64,000 nt of DNA from Bacteroidota bacterium (GCA_023429135.1 JAEYWD010000062.1:62001-126000); one strand, 5' to 3'. Positions 33,678-42,640 are shown, counted from the first letter of the stretch. Notes: a model not told the origin generated them from the sequence alone. Made by a program: numbers and translations.

Positions 33678-33866
33678 CTAAATATACCTCTCCTTTCCAT
33701 CCTCAATCTTCCTAACAGGTTTTATTTCAATCCTTTCGTCGCAGTAAGGACAGTAGTAAATTTCGCATCCCGTGCAGGCAAAGCAATTGGTACAATGTCT
33801 GTAATCGCTGGTTCGTGGAAAGCTCTTCCCGCAGTTGCAGGTAATTTTATCATCGTCAATTTCCAT
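33678..33866 (-). CDS. Small Cys-rich zinc-binding protein
   Basis: A 62-residue protein from ATG 33866 (MEIDDDKITCNCG). Cys pairs CNCGK, HCTNCFACTGC and YCPYC form a zinc-ribbon-like array. Earlier in-frame ATGs (33893 and 33944) would add a poorly structured extension. It is divergent from the aminotransferase gene. Function unknown. Confidence 0.6.
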   Translation of the reverse strand: MEIDDDKITCNCGKSFPRTSDYRHCTNCFACTGCEIYYCPYCDERIEIKPVRKIEDGKERYI

Positions 33867-33963
33867 ATTTTCCTTTTTTCCGAAAACTGTCATGTAATTT
33901 AAAGAATAAAATCCATTATTTTGCACATAACGTTCGAAAAACATACATGTAAAGGAATCAGGG

Positions 33964-35433
33964 ATGTCACTGGAAAACTACTTCAAAATCTTTAGGGAAT
34001 ATACCATCGGGAACAATTCAACGTTCGAAACTCCTTATGGAATTCAAAAGCTCGTTTACGCTGACTGGACAGCCAGCGGCAGACTGTACAGTCCAATTGA
34101 AAAACAGATTTCGGATATAATTGGCCCCTACGTTGGCAACACCCATACCGAAACTACACTCACCGGCTCCAGTATGACTCACGCTTATCATCTGGCGCTG
34201 AAAACTATCAAACAGCATGTTAACGCGCAATCGTCGGATGTGATTATCTCGTCTAATTCGGGAATGACAGGAGTCGTAAATAAGTTTCAGCGCATTCTTG
34301 GGTTCAGGATTCACGAGAAATATAAAGATTTGGTACAACTTTCAGAAGAAGAAAAGCCGCTGATCCTGGTAACACATATGGAGCATCACTCCAATCAAAC
34401 CTCCTGGCTCGAAACCATTGGAGAGCTAATGATTATCCCATCGAACGACAATGGTTTGGTCGACCTCCAGGGCCTGGAAACATTGCTGAAACAATATGCT
34501 TATAAAAAGACTAAAATTGCCGCGGTTACATCGTATTCGAATGTTACCGGCATCGCCACTCCTTATCACCAGATTGCCGAAATTATGCACAATTTTGATG
34601 GTTTGTGCTTTGTCGATTTTGCATGTGCAGCACCATATATTAACATCGACATGCACCCTCAGGTCGAAGCCCAGAAGCTGGATGCCATTTATTTCTCTCC
34701 GCACAAATTTTTAGGAGGCCCCGGTTCTACTGGCATTCTGATATTCGACAGTTCTCTTTACAAAAACAAAGTACCCGATTGTCCCGGAGGTGGAACCGTA
34801 GAATGGACCAATCCCTGGGGCAGGCATAAATATGTGGACGATATTGAAAAGCGTGAAGATGGCGGTACCCCTGCATTTTTACCTACAATTAAGGTAGCTC
34901 TGTGTATAAAGTTAAAAGAGCAGATGGGTGTTGAAAAAATGCTCGAAAGGGAAGAAGAACTCAAGGAAATCATCTGGCCTGCCTTGGAAAAGATTGAAGG
35001 TTTGCATATACTAGCCGGGAATATAAAAGATCGTTTGGGGATCTTTTCTGTTTATATAGATAGTCTTCATTACAATCTGGCTGTTAAATTGTTAAACGAT
35101 CGTTTTGGAATTCAGGTACGCGGTGGATGCAGTTGTGCCGGAACGTATGGTCATTATTTGTTACATGTGGACCAGAACCGTTCGAGCGAGATCACCGAGC
35201 GGATTAGTCAGGGCGACCTCTCCTGCAAACCTGGTTGGCTGCGGTTTTCTATTCACCCAATAATGACGGATGACGAAATTCTGTTTATTCTTGATGCAAT
35301 AAAACAGTTGGCAGAAAATCACTGGATATGGAGGAAAGATTATCAATATAACGCTCATTCCAACGAATACACCCACAAGGACGAGGACCCTTGTAAAATG
35401 AGAAACTTTGTTGAATCGTGGTTTAATTTTTAG
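33964..35433 (+). CDS. Class V aminotransferase / cysteine desulfurase-like enzyme
   Basis: A 489-residue PLP-dependent enzyme. The Schiff-base lysine lies in YFSPHKFLGGPGSTG (about 245), preceded by THMEHHSN (His stacking the ring) and CFVDFACAAPY (Asp holding the pyridine nitrogen). GGCSCAG near 390 holds cysteines at the position of the sulphur-accepting loop in desulfurases. The N-terminal YADWTASGR is typical of the family. The exact reaction (desulfurase, selenocysteine lyase or aminotransferase) is unsettled. It is followed after two bases by an alkD-like gene. Confidence 0.85.
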   Translation: MSLENYFKIFREYTIGNNSTFETPYGIQKLVYADWTASGRLYSPIEKQISDIIGPYVGNTHTETTLTGSSMTHAYHLALKTIKQHVNAQSSDVIISSNSGMTGVVNKFQRILGFRIHEKYKDLVQLSEEEKPLILVTHMEHHSNQTSWLETIGELMIIPSNDNGLVDLQGLETLLKQYAYKKTKIAAVTSYSNVTGIATPYHQIAEIMHNFDGLCFVDFACAAPYINIDMHPQVEAQKLDAIYFSPHKFLGGPGSTGILIFDSSLYKNKVPDCPGGGTVEWTNPWGRHKYVDDIEKREDGGTPAFLPTIKVALCIKLKEQMGVEKMLEREEELKEIIWPALEKIEGLHILAGNIKDRLGIFSVYIDSLHYNLAVKLLNDRFGIQVRGGCSCAGTYGHYLLHVDQNRSSEITERISQGDLSCKPGWLRFSIHPIMTDDEILFILDAIKQLAENHWIWRKDYQYNAHSNEYTHKDEDPCKMRNFVESWFNF

Positions 35434-35435
35434 AA

Positions 35436-36149
35436 ATGATTAGTAAGGAGTTAATAGAAGATATAAGAAGGTTTTGTACTGAAAATCAGAATGCAGAGAA
35501 TGCCCTGAAGGCAAAAAGATACTTTAAGGAAGCGCCTGAATGTTATGGCCTTACCCAGCCTCAGATGAATGAAAAGGCGAAACAACTTCTTCATGAAACG
35601 GTAGTCACCTTACCAACTGTATTAGAGGCCATTCCAGAGCTCTTTAAAAGCGCCAGATACGAAGAAGTAACAATTGGACTCCTTCTTGTAAACGGTTTTG
35701 AAAAGCAATTTTCAATGGAACTTTTTGGTGAAATAGGCACATGGTTCAGCTATTCCATTCACAACTGGGCACATGCTGATACGCTGGGTATGTTTATTCT
35801 GCCTAAATTTTTAAAGCTCAGAATAATTGAAGATAAAGACTTTAAGAGCTGGCTGAAGTCAAAATATAAATTTCAGCGACGTTGCGTTCCGGTGACTTTA
35901 ATTAAAACTTTAAAAACGAGAGATAACTACCAGCAAATGTTTAAGTTTCTTGAACAATTAATGACCGACCCTGAACGTGAAGTCCACCAGGGAATGGGGT
36001 GGTTTTTACGCGAATGCTGGAAAATAAGACCCATCGAAACCGAAGAGTTTCTGCTGAAATGGAAAGATAAGGCGCCCAGGCTCATCATTCAATATGCTAC
36101 AGAAAAGATGGGTAAAGAGGAGAAAGATAGATTCAGAAAAGGAAAGTAG
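35436..36149 (+). CDS. AlkD-type DNA alkylation repair protein
   Basis: A 237-residue all-helical HEAT-like protein of the DNA alkylation repair family. Recognisable segments are AKRYFKEAPECYGLTQPQM, YEEVTIGLLLV, NWAHADTLGM and FQRRCVPVTLIKT, followed by REVHQGMGWFLRECWK. It would excise alkylated bases without flipping them. The start is two bases after the aminotransferase stop, so the pair is likely co-transcribed. Confidence 0.88.
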   Translation: MISKELIEDIRRFCTENQNAENALKAKRYFKEAPECYGLTQPQMNEKAKQLLHETVVTLPTVLEAIPELFKSARYEEVTIGLLLVNGFEKQFSMELFGEIGTWFSYSIHNWAHADTLGMFILPKFLKLRIIEDKDFKSWLKSKYKFQRRCVPVTLIKTLKTRDNYQQMFKFLEQLMTDPEREVHQGMGWFLRECWKIRPIETEEFLLKWKDKAPRLIIQYATEKMGKEEKDRFRKGK

Positions 36150-36338
36150 TGGATAGCGTTTAGTCGATGGTCGATAGTCCATAGCCGAATACAATGGGAG
36201 TGCCTGTTGGTTGTGTTTAGAATAAGAATGATTATTACACATTGGACTTCGGAAACCAAATATTAAAGCCATGGACCATGGACTGAGAGCTATTGACTAT
36301 TCATCATTTTAACTATCTTGCGCGTTTAAACTAATTAC
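36150..36338. repeat. Intergenic gap with GTCGATAG-type repeat
   Basis: GGATAGCGTTTAGTCGATGG and GTCGATAGTCCATAGCC motifs open the gap, and CCATGGACCATGG-type palindromes near 36270 close it. The same sequence family occurs at 33462 and 62420. Confidence 0.55.
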
Positions 36339-37622
36339 ATGAAACTCTCTTCTTTTCCTCCTGTATTCTGGATTGCCAACACCATTGAGGTGTTGGAACG
36401 TTTTGCCTATTACGGTATTTACATGGGCTTTGGTATTTATATGACCCACCTGGGGTATACTAGAGCACAACTGGGGGCAGTGCAAAGCATTTTTTTGCTT
36501 GTTTCTTATCTGATACCGCTTTTTTCGGGCACCTTTGCCGATCGTTACGGATTTAAAAAAATGCTGATTTTTGCTTATCTGGCATATATTCCTGCTATTT
36601 TGCTTTTAATTATCACCAAGTCTTTCAATGGGATAGTACTTACGATGTTAACCATTGGTTTTGCTGCTGGTGTTTTTAAGCCGCTTATTTCAGGTACGGT
36701 GCGGGCGGTAACCAATAAGGACAATAAAACGCTTGGGTTTGGTATCTTTTACGCTATGGTGAATGTGGGAGGAACTTTCGGACCATTAGTCGCAGGACAT
36801 TTACGTGCTATTTCCTGGAATTATGCATTTATGGCGGCAGCAATATCCATAGTAGTAATGTTTTTGATAACCATTTTCTTCTATAAAGAACCACCCCGGG
36901 CAATTGAAGGAGAAACACTTGGTAAAAAATTCAAGGATATGGGAATTGCGCTATCCGATGGTAAATTCGTGCTTTTTCTGGTGATGATCGGGTTGATGTT
37001 CTGGCTTCCGTTATGGTCGTTTTACAACATAATAGCCGATTACATCGATAAATACATTGATACTGCAAGTCTATACCAAAGCTTGAAAAATACTTTCGGA
37101 GGCGGATTTGCCGGGCTTGTTTCTCATCAGGAGAAAGGCACCTGGAGAGTAATTGGTGAAACAATTGCTTCGCCAGCTTATTTCATCATAATTTTTCAAT
37201 TGCTGGTTTCGTGGTCTAGTGGAAAATTAAAAGCACTGCCAGCAATTATGGTCGGACTTACTATTGCTGCAACAGGTTTCTTTTGTTTTGCGCAAAGCTA
37301 TTTTAGTTTGCCAACATTGGTTTTCCTGGGAGTTTTTCTTTACGGAATAGGAGAGATGGCCACGGCTCCAAGAATTCAGGAATATATTACCTGGATTGCT
37401 CCTAAAGAAAAAGCAGGGTTATACATGGGAACTTATTTTCTATCGAGCTGCATCGGCGGGTTTTTAAGCGGATTTACCTATACTTCTTTGTATGGTTACT
37501 ACGAAAAAATGGGACATCCCGAATATATCTGGTATACTTTGAGCGCGCATTTTTTAGTAGGAATTGTTTGTATCTTTCTCTTTTCGAAATTTCTGGGAGA
37601 ATTTAAAGAGCAGGAGGCTTAA
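36339..37622 (+). CDS. POT/PTR-type MFS transporter
   Basis: A 427-residue membrane protein with about 12 helices. FWIANTIEVLERFAYYGIYM at the N-terminus is the proton-oligopeptide (POT/PTR2) signature ExxERFxYYG, and FADRYGFKKM is the loop 2-3 MFS motif. It probably imports di- or oligopeptides by proton symport. It ends convergently with an Xaa-Pro peptidase gene, sharing a TTAA stop overlap; a peptide-import and peptide-cleavage pairing is functionally sensible. Confidence 0.88.
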   Translation: MKLSSFPPVFWIANTIEVLERFAYYGIYMGFGIYMTHLGYTRAQLGAVQSIFLLVSYLIPLFSGTFADRYGFKKMLIFAYLAYIPAILLLIITKSFNGIVLTMLTIGFAAGVFKPLISGTVRAVTNKDNKTLGFGIFYAMVNVGGTFGPLVAGHLRAISWNYAFMAAAISIVVMFLITIFFYKEPPRAIEGETLGKKFKDMGIALSDGKFVLFLVMIGLMFWLPLWSFYNIIADYIDKYIDTASLYQSLKNTFGGGFAGLVSHQEKGTWRVIGETIASPAYFIIIFQLLVSWSSGKLKALPAIMVGLTIAATGFFCFAQSYFSLPTLVFLGVFLYGIGEMATAPRIQEYITWIAPKEKAGLYMGTYFLSSCIGGFLSGFTYTSLYGYYEKMGHPEYIWYTLSAHFLVGIVCIFLFSKFLGEFKEQEA

Positions 37623-38692
37623 AGTACCGTCAGCTCTTTCGGAAAATTTGTTAAAGGTTCAGATTTATCCTGTTGTACCCAAACGGTATCTTCAATGCGC
37701 AAACCTCCGAATTCAGGAATATAAATTCCCGGTTCAATGGTTATTACATTATTTGCTTCAAGTGTAGCTTCATAATCTCTGCCTAAAAACGGGGTTTCGT
37801 GAATTTCGAGTCCCACACCATGTCCTAGTCCCGGATAATAGTATTCATGGTACTTTGCCGGAAGGATGCTGCGAACTAATGCATCGAGCTCTTTAGAAGT
37901 TATTCCTGGTTTTATAGCTGACACAGCAGCGCTTTGGGCTTCAAAAATTACCTGATACATTTCCTTTTGCTGTGCCGATGGTGAACCAAGCATAAATGTG
38001 CGGCTGATATCAGCATGATAACCACCATATAAAGCACCGAAATCGAAAAGGACAAAATCGCCGATTTGGAGCTTCTTATTTCCGGGTCTGCCGTGCAGGA
38101 ACGACGTTCTTGCTCCCGAAAGTACCATCGTATCGAACGAGAGATTTTCGGCACCGTTCATCTTAAGCTGATAATCAAGCTGTGCAGTAAGTTCAAGTTC
38201 GGTAATACCTTCTTTAATGAAGGGCAAGGTTTTTTCAAGAGCAATGTCTGAGATCAGGCAGGCTTTTCTGAGATATTCGACTTCTTCAGTATTTTTTACG
38301 GCACGCAGTTTTTCGGTAAGTCCCTGTTTATTTGAGATTACAATATTTTGTGCACTTTTCTGCAAAGTTTCAAATTCGGCAACGGTTAAGGCATTACCTT
38401 CAATTCCTAGTGTTTTAATCTGAAGTTCTCTTAAAAGGTGCGAATAGGTTTCGGAGGCGTAACGCTTATTGTCTACCCATTTGAAAACTTCAATGTCACT
38501 GGAGCATTCGTTTTTGGCCTGTTCGGTGTATCGGCCATCAGTAATAAGGATTGCCCTGTTTCGGGATATCAGAAGCCTCGAGGAATCGCCTTTAAACCCG
38601 GTTAAACAGGTAATATTGGGAATGGAGGTTGTAAAAAAACCGTCAAGATTAATTTCGCTTAATAGTTTTCTGAATTCGTGTAATCTATTCAT
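37619..38692 (-). CDS. Xaa-Pro aminopeptidase/dipeptidase (M24 family)
   Basis: A 357-residue metallopeptidase. The N-terminal creatinase-like domain runs about 1-125. In the catalytic M24 domain the five metal ligands are visible: two Asp in DFGALYGGYHADISRTF, His in GLGHGVGLEIHE, and Glu in TIEPGIYI and GGLRIEDTV. It removes or splits peptides with proline at the second position. Its stop overlaps the transporter stop. Confidence 0.92.
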   Translation of the reverse strand: MNRLHEFRKLLSEINLDGFFTTSIPNITCLTGFKGDSSRLLISRNRAILITDGRYTEQAKNECSSDIEVFKWVDNKRYASETYSHLLRELQIKTLGIEGNALTVAEFETLQKSAQNIVISNKQGLTEKLRAVKNTEEVEYLRKACLISDIALEKTLPFIKEGITELELTAQLDYQLKMNGAENLSFDTMVLSGARTSFLHGRPGNKKLQIGDFVLFDFGALYGGYHADISRTFMLGSPSAQQKEMYQVIFEAQSAAVSAIKPGITSKELDALVRSILPAKYHEYYYPGLGHGVGLEIHETPFLGRDYEATLEANNVITIEPGIYIPEFGGLRIEDTVWVQQDKSEPLTNFPKELTVL

Positions 38693-38700
38693 AATAAATT

Positions 38701-38934
38701 TTATAACCGTTTTTTCTTTAAAGGTTCCAGCAAGTATTCAAGTCCGTTTAATTTAATTTCGTACATGGTTTGCAGCATCATGCCAAGCTTTCCTTGCGGA
38801 AATCCCTGCTGCTTAAACCAAACCAGATAATGCTCGGGAAGTTCACATATCAGCCTTTCTTTATATTTTCCAAAAGGCATTTTGGTTTGAACAATATCGA
38901 GTAAAATATGATTATTATTCTGCTGTTCATTCAT
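38701..38934 (-). CDS. DUF3820 family protein
   Basis: A 77-residue protein. MPFGKYKERLICELPEHYLV, WFKQQGFPQGKLG and YEIKLNGLEYLL match the conserved DUF3820 pattern. ATG 38934 was chosen; the longer frame begins at a TTG. It lies eight bases upstream of the Xaa-Pro peptidase start. Related proteins are called putative quorum-sensing regulators, on thin evidence. Confidence 0.75.
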   Translation of the reverse strand: MNEQQNNNHILLDIVQTKMPFGKYKERLICELPEHYLVWFKQQGFPQGKLGMMLQTMYEIKLNGLEYLLEPLKKKRL

Positions 38935-39057
38935 TATCCAGGTAATTGCTAAAGCGTGAATTTGGCTTAAAATTAGCAAAAATCAATTACTCCTCTGGAT
39001 TTAGGAGTTTATCTGGATAAAATAAATTAAGGAAGTTGAAGTTTTGCATTAAACTAA

Positions 39058-39079
39058 AAAAGAGTGTTTCCACTCTTTT
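39058..39079 (-). terminator. Rho-independent terminator
   Basis: AAGAGTG pairs with CACTCTT around TTTC, followed on the minus strand by a T run. It directly ends the 53-residue gene at 39081. Confidence 0.85.
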
Positions 39080-39080
39080 G

Positions 39081-39242
39081 TTATTTCTTTTTTGTATCAA
39101 TTTTGGCGAAGTACCTGGTTTTTGCTTCTTCAGGGTCAGCACCTACCGCAATGTAAATTTTGGTTTTAAAATCGATTATTACTTCCTGCATTTTCGAAAG
39201 ATCAGGGGATTTAAAATTTGACGGTCTCTTGTCGTAATTCAT
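39081..39242 (-). CDS. 53-residue hypothetical protein
   Basis: A short minus-strand gene starting MNYDKRPSNFKSPDLSKMQE and ending in a Lys-rich tail (IDTKKK). The start ATG, a clean frame and a perfect terminator right after the stop support it. Its middle, VIIDFKTKIYIAVGADPEEA, suggests a small alpha/beta protein. No family recognised. Confidence 0.65.
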   Translation of the reverse strand: MNYDKRPSNFKSPDLSKMQEVIIDFKTKIYIAVGADPEEAKTRYFAKIDTKKK

Positions 39243-39601
39243 GTGAAATTATTTAATTGTTAATTACCCGGCAACCACTGCCAGGCTTGTCTTTGATGAA
39301 TTTGGGAATTAATTTCTAACGGAAAAGCTAATTAGGATAGAAGTAACACCGGAATTTCAAAGTTTTAAATATACTCAATAACTGTGCAAAAAGGAGTTTT
39401 TTTAGTTATGTAAAAGTTAAAAATCTCAATAATTGGACCAATTCTAAATAAGACTTTACCAATATTTATTTTCAATAGATTAATAATCAGAATTTAACAT
39501 AATAAAAATACCCACAATTAGAACCTCATCCTAAATAATAAATTATTGATTTTTATTGATTTATTCGACGTACATTTATCGAATAATTTAAAAATCACAT
39601 T
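39243..39601. other. Leader region of the cold-shock gene
   Basis: A 359-base AT-rich gap without a gene. TTG at 39546 and TACATTTA at 39571 form a weak promoter (22-base spacer) 31 bases before the cold-shock ATG. Cold-shock genes often have regulatory leaders, but no clear hairpin stands out here. Confidence 0.4.
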
Positions 39602-39793
39602 ATGAATACTGGTACAGTAAAATTTTTCAACGAGTTAAAAGGATTTGGTTTCATTAAAGACTCAAAAACATCACAGGAATATTTTGTTCATTCATCAGGT
39701 CTCAAAGACAGCATCGAAGAAAATGATGAAGTTACATTCGATCTTCAGGAAGGTAGAAAAGGATTAAATGCTGTTAACGTTAAATTAGTTTAA
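39602..39793 (+). CDS. Cold-shock domain protein
   Basis: A 63-residue single-stranded nucleic-acid-binding protein. GTVKFFNELKGFGFIKD holds RNP1, and YFVHSSGL is the RNP2 equivalent. The five-stranded OB barrel fills the whole chain, as usual for CspA-type RNA chaperones. It is followed by a terminator. Confidence 0.93.
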   Translation: MNTGTVKFFNELKGFGFIKDSKTSQEYFVHSSGLKDSIEENDEVTFDLQEGRKGLNAVNVKLV

Positions 39794-39816
39794 CAGTCAT
39801 TTCTAAGATATTTTTG

Positions 39817-39845
39817 AAGGCCTCACGATTGTGGGGCTTTTTTCG
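39817..39845 (+). terminator. Terminator of the cold-shock gene
   Basis: AAGGCCTCAC pairs with GTGGGGCTTT over a four-base loop and runs into TTTTTTCG. Confidence 0.8.
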
Positions 39846-40021
39846 TTTTATATAAGTTAAGTCGTGGAGATTTTGTCGCACCGCACCTCCCTGGATTTCT
39901 TTTACACACCTCCTTTTAACCATATTGCTGTTTTAACTTTGTAATGTTAAGTGATTATGAATTTTTTCATTATTCATAATCAAAATTGGTTTACAAATGT
40001 TAGATCAAATAAAACGTATCC

Positions 40022-40405
40022 ATGTTGACACTAAACAAAGCATTTGGTAGTTTTTCGGTGAACAGTATAGAGGATGTTAAATATTTTTATCGCACTATTC
40101 TGGGTTTAAATGCTGCAGAAGATCCTCAGATGACCGGATTGTTGAATTTAGATATCGGTAGCTCACGAACCATCATTTATGAAAAGCCTGATCACATTCC
40201 GGCAACATTTACAGTGTTGAATTTTCCGGTTGATGATGTTGAGAAAGTGGTTGATGAGCTAAAAAGCCGCGGTGTAAGATTCGAAATTTACAGTAATCCG
40301 GATTTTAAAACCGACGATCGTGGTATTCTCACCGACGGAGAGCATCAGATTGCCTGGTTTAAGGATCCTGCCGGCAATATTCTGTCGGTATTAAAAAGTA
40401 ACTAA
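40022..40405 (+). CDS. VOC superfamily (glyoxalase-like) protein
   Basis: A 127-residue protein with the paired beta-alpha-beta-beta-beta units of the VOC fold. VKYFYRTILGLN opens the domain; FTVLNFPVDDVEKVVDELKS and AWFKDPAGNILSVLK close it, the last being the conserved DPxGN motif with a metal-ligand position. The substrate is unknown. First gene of a run of four small genes. Confidence 0.82.
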   Translation: MLTLNKAFGSFSVNSIEDVKYFYRTILGLNAAEDPQMTGLLNLDIGSSRTIIYEKPDHIPATFTVLNFPVDDVEKVVDELKSRGVRFEIYSNPDFKTDDRGILTDGEHQIAWFKDPAGNILSVLKSN

Positions 40406-40418
40406 ATTTCTTATTTAT

Positions 40419-40820
40419 ATGGAAAGCAATTCGCAATTAGCACCTGTTTCGAAAGCGGGATTATGGACAGGTTGGATAATTACAGGCCTTGTTGGACTGT
40501 TTCTGTTATTCGATGCAATAGTTAAATTAATTATGGTAAACGAAGTAATAGAAGCAAGTGTAAGGTTGGGTTATCACGAAAATACTATGTTTGGTATCGG
40601 ATTGGTGCTTTTGATCAGTACCCTTTTATACCTTATCCCCAAATCGGCCGTCCTTGGCGCTATTCTTTTAACTGCTTATTTGGGAGGAGCTGTTACAACC
40701 CATGTCAGGGTAGGAGATCCTTTCTATTTTCCAATTGTAATGGGCTTTTTAGTATGGATCGGCATTTATCTTCGCGAAAAAAGATTAAAACTTATGGTAC
40801 CCGTTCGACGGGAAATTTAA
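40419..40820 (+). CDS. DoxX-like membrane protein
   Basis: A 133-residue protein with four membrane helices (GWIITGLVGLFLLFDAIVKL, FGIGLVLLISTLLYLI, AVLGAILLTAYLGGAVTTHV, PIVMGFLVWIGIYL). The helix pattern and TAYLGGAVTTH motif are of DoxX-type proteins. The role is unclear. It lies 13 bases after the VOC gene. Confidence 0.78.
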   Translation: MESNSQLAPVSKAGLWTGWIITGLVGLFLLFDAIVKLIMVNEVIEASVRLGYHENTMFGIGLVLLISTLLYLIPKSAVLGAILLTAYLGGAVTTHVRVGDPFYFPIVMGFLVWIGIYLREKRLKLMVPVRREI

Positions 40821-40823
40821 GAT

Positions 40824-41159
40824 ATGGTTACAGTTGAATCTTTCATAAAACTGGCTCTCTCATTTCAGGATGTAGTTGAACATTCGCATTTTGATAAAAT
40901 GTCTTTCAGGATTAACAATAAAATTTTTGCAACCCTGGATGTGGATAAAAACCAGGCGTGTGTAAAATTATCCGAAATAGACCAGTTTGCTTTTTCATCA
41001 ACGGGGGCTGATCCTGCAATATTTGCTGTACCAAACAAGTGGGGCAAACAGGGTTGGACATTTCTAAACCTCGGGAAAATTGACGAAAGTTCGTGCCTCG
41101 ATGCATTAAGTACCGCTTTTCGGGAGGTTCAAAAGAAAAAATTACAGAAAAAGAATTGA
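40824..41159 (+). CDS. MmcQ/YjbR family protein
   Basis: A 111-residue protein of the YjbR DNA-binding-like fold. VESFIKLALSFQDVVEHSHF, FRINNKIFATLD and KWGKQGWTFLNL fit the family. Its biochemical role is not established. It is three bases after the DoxX-like gene. Confidence 0.82.
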   Translation: MVTVESFIKLALSFQDVVEHSHFDKMSFRINNKIFATLDVDKNQACVKLSEIDQFAFSSTGADPAIFAVPNKWGKQGWTFLNLGKIDESSCLDALSTAFREVQKKKLQKKN

Positions 41160-41162
41160 ATT

Positions 41163-41441
41163 ATGATTGAAATTTTTCGAACCAATGTGATAGATACAAA
41201 ACAGGCGATGTTTTTAAAAAACCAGATAAAAACCCGCTTTAGTGAGTATGAAGCAAGTTTCGATCTTGAAGATTGCGACAGAATTCTACGTATTAAAGCT
41301 TCAAACGGGCAAATCAGACCTGAGCAGATAACCAGTCTGTTCAATGAATTTGGTTTTATTGCCCAGGTTTTACCTGAAGATTATCCATTACCCATATTGC
41401 AATCGTTGATTCACAAAATACCTGTTAATAATTGTTGGTAA
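41163..41441 (+). CDS. Small hypothetical protein (ferredoxin-like fold)
   Basis: A 92-residue protein with a beta-alpha-beta pattern like heavy-metal-associated domains (MIEIFRTNVIDTKQAMFLKN, FDLEDCDRILRIKA, FNEFGFIAQVL) but no Cys-x2-Cys. Close spacing places it in the operon from 40022. Confidence 0.6.
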   Translation: MIEIFRTNVIDTKQAMFLKNQIKTRFSEYEASFDLEDCDRILRIKASNGQIRPEQITSLFNEFGFIAQVLPEDYPLPILQSLIHKIPVNNCW

Positions 41442-41445
41442 AGGA

Positions 41446-41474
41446 TAAAACCCAGGAGGCAGAGCTTCCTGGGC
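41446..41474 (-). terminator. Terminator between convergent genes
   Basis: CCCAGGA pairs with TCCTGGG; on the minus strand TTTTATCC follows. It ends the YciI-like gene. Confidence 0.65.
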
Positions 41475-41494
41475 TCACTTATTAATTCAAATGC

Positions 41495-41788
41495 TTATTT
41501 TTTTACAATGGCCCTCATGGGGTAATATTCGTAAGAGTTAATTCCATTGGCAGGATCGTTGGCCATAAAATCCTGCAACTGTTCATCGCTTTCAACTTCT
41601 ACAATGCCTACGCCGTAAGCGCCCGCAGGATCAAACACAGGACCAAAGGCAACCACATTGCCTTCTTCCATAAACTTTGTCCAATATGCAACATGTCGGC
41701 CCATAACTTCTCTTTCTTCATTGCTCATGTCCATGGCAAAACTAGGGCGTGGCGGGTTCAGATACAGTAAATATTGTTTCTTTTCCAT
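41495..41788 (-). CDS. YciI-like protein
   Basis: A 97-residue dimeric alpha+beta barrel protein. AYWTKFMEEGNVVAFGPVFD and VEVESDEQLQDFMANDPA match the YciI pattern, with the conserved Asp near DPA. No specific reaction is known. Confidence 0.8.
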   Translation of the reverse strand: MEKKQYLLYLNPPRPSFAMDMSNEEREVMGRHVAYWTKFMEEGNVVAFGPVFDPAGAYGVGIVEVESDEQLQDFMANDPANGINSYEYYPMRAIVKK

Positions 41789-41818
41789 AAATATTGAAGG
41801 TTTATATTGAATTGAAAT

Positions 41819-42640
41819 TTAATCGTTCAGAGAATTCCCGCATCGTTTGCAGAAAAGCGCATCATCGTCGTGCTTATCGTAGAAACAGTTGGAGCATACC
41901 TGTGTGTTGGTTGGTGCATTTATTATCAAACTGGCTGTAATTATCCCCGTGGGAACTGCAATTATTGCGTAGCCAAGAATCATAACCACACTGGCAAAAA
42001 ATTTACCTAATCCGGTTACGGGGGAAATATCGCCGTAACCAACAGTAGTGAGGGTTACAATTGCCCAATAAATGCTTGTAGGAATATCGGTAAATCCATT
42101 TTCTTCGCCTTCAATCAGATACATAATTGTACCAACAATGGTAGTGAGGGTAATGATAAACACAAAGAAAATCCCAATTTTTTCTTTGTTACTCCAGATA
42201 GCATTTAATAAAAACCTTCCGGCTTTTGTGTATTGACTGAGTTTTAATATCCTGAATATACGCAGCAATCGCAATGCTCTTATAACCATCAGGCTATGAC
42301 CAACTGTAAAGAAAAGGCTCAGGTAGGTTGGTAAAATGGCTAATAAGTCAATCAGGCCATAAAAGCTTAGTATATATCGAAAGGGTCTTTTTACCAGCCA
42401 TATGCGTGTAAAATATTCAATGGTAAATATTCCGGTAATTATCCATTCAAGAACTTTCAGCTCTCTGTGATAGGTAGCACGGATAGAGCCCACACTTTCG
42501 AGCATAACAATGAATATGCTTAAAAGAATAACTATGAGAAGGGTGGTATCGAATAGTCTGCCCGCACGTGTATCGGCTTCAAAAACAATTTCGTAAAGCC
42601 TTCGTTTAAATGGCGAAATGTTTGCGGTTGGTTTACTCAC
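41819..42640 (-). CDS. Voltage-gated-type potassium channel with zinc-ribbon tail
   Basis: A 273-residue ion channel of six membrane helices. The selectivity filter TLTTVGYGDISP is intact (about 190-200), and S4 shows regular Arg spacing (VIRALRLLRIFRILK). The C-terminus is a zinc ribbon (VCSNCFYDK, then FCKRCGN), unusual for a channel. The start is a GTG overlapping the P-ATPase gene by eight bases; no nearby ATG fits. Confidence 0.87.
   Translation of the reverse strand: MSKPTANISPFKRRLYEIVFEADTRAGRLFDTTLLIVILLSIFIVMLESVGSIRATYHRELKVLEWIITGIFTIEYFTRIWLVKRPFRYILSFYGLIDLLAILPTYLSLFFTVGHSLMVIRALRLLRIFRILKLSQYTKAGRFLLNAIWSNKEKIGIFFVFIITLTTIVGTIMYLIEGEENGFTDIPTSIYWAIVTLTTVGYGDISPVTGLGKFFASVVMILGYAIIAVPTGIITASLIINAPTNTQVCSNCFYDKHDDDALFCKRCGNSLND

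Noticed and set aside
33404..33706. 100-residue minus-strand frame over the repeat cluster
   Set aside because: Built from palindromic repeats and overlaps two better-supported genes.
39036..39221. 61-residue plus-strand hydrophobic frame
   Set aside because: It is the complement of the better-supported 53-residue minus-strand gene and its terminator.
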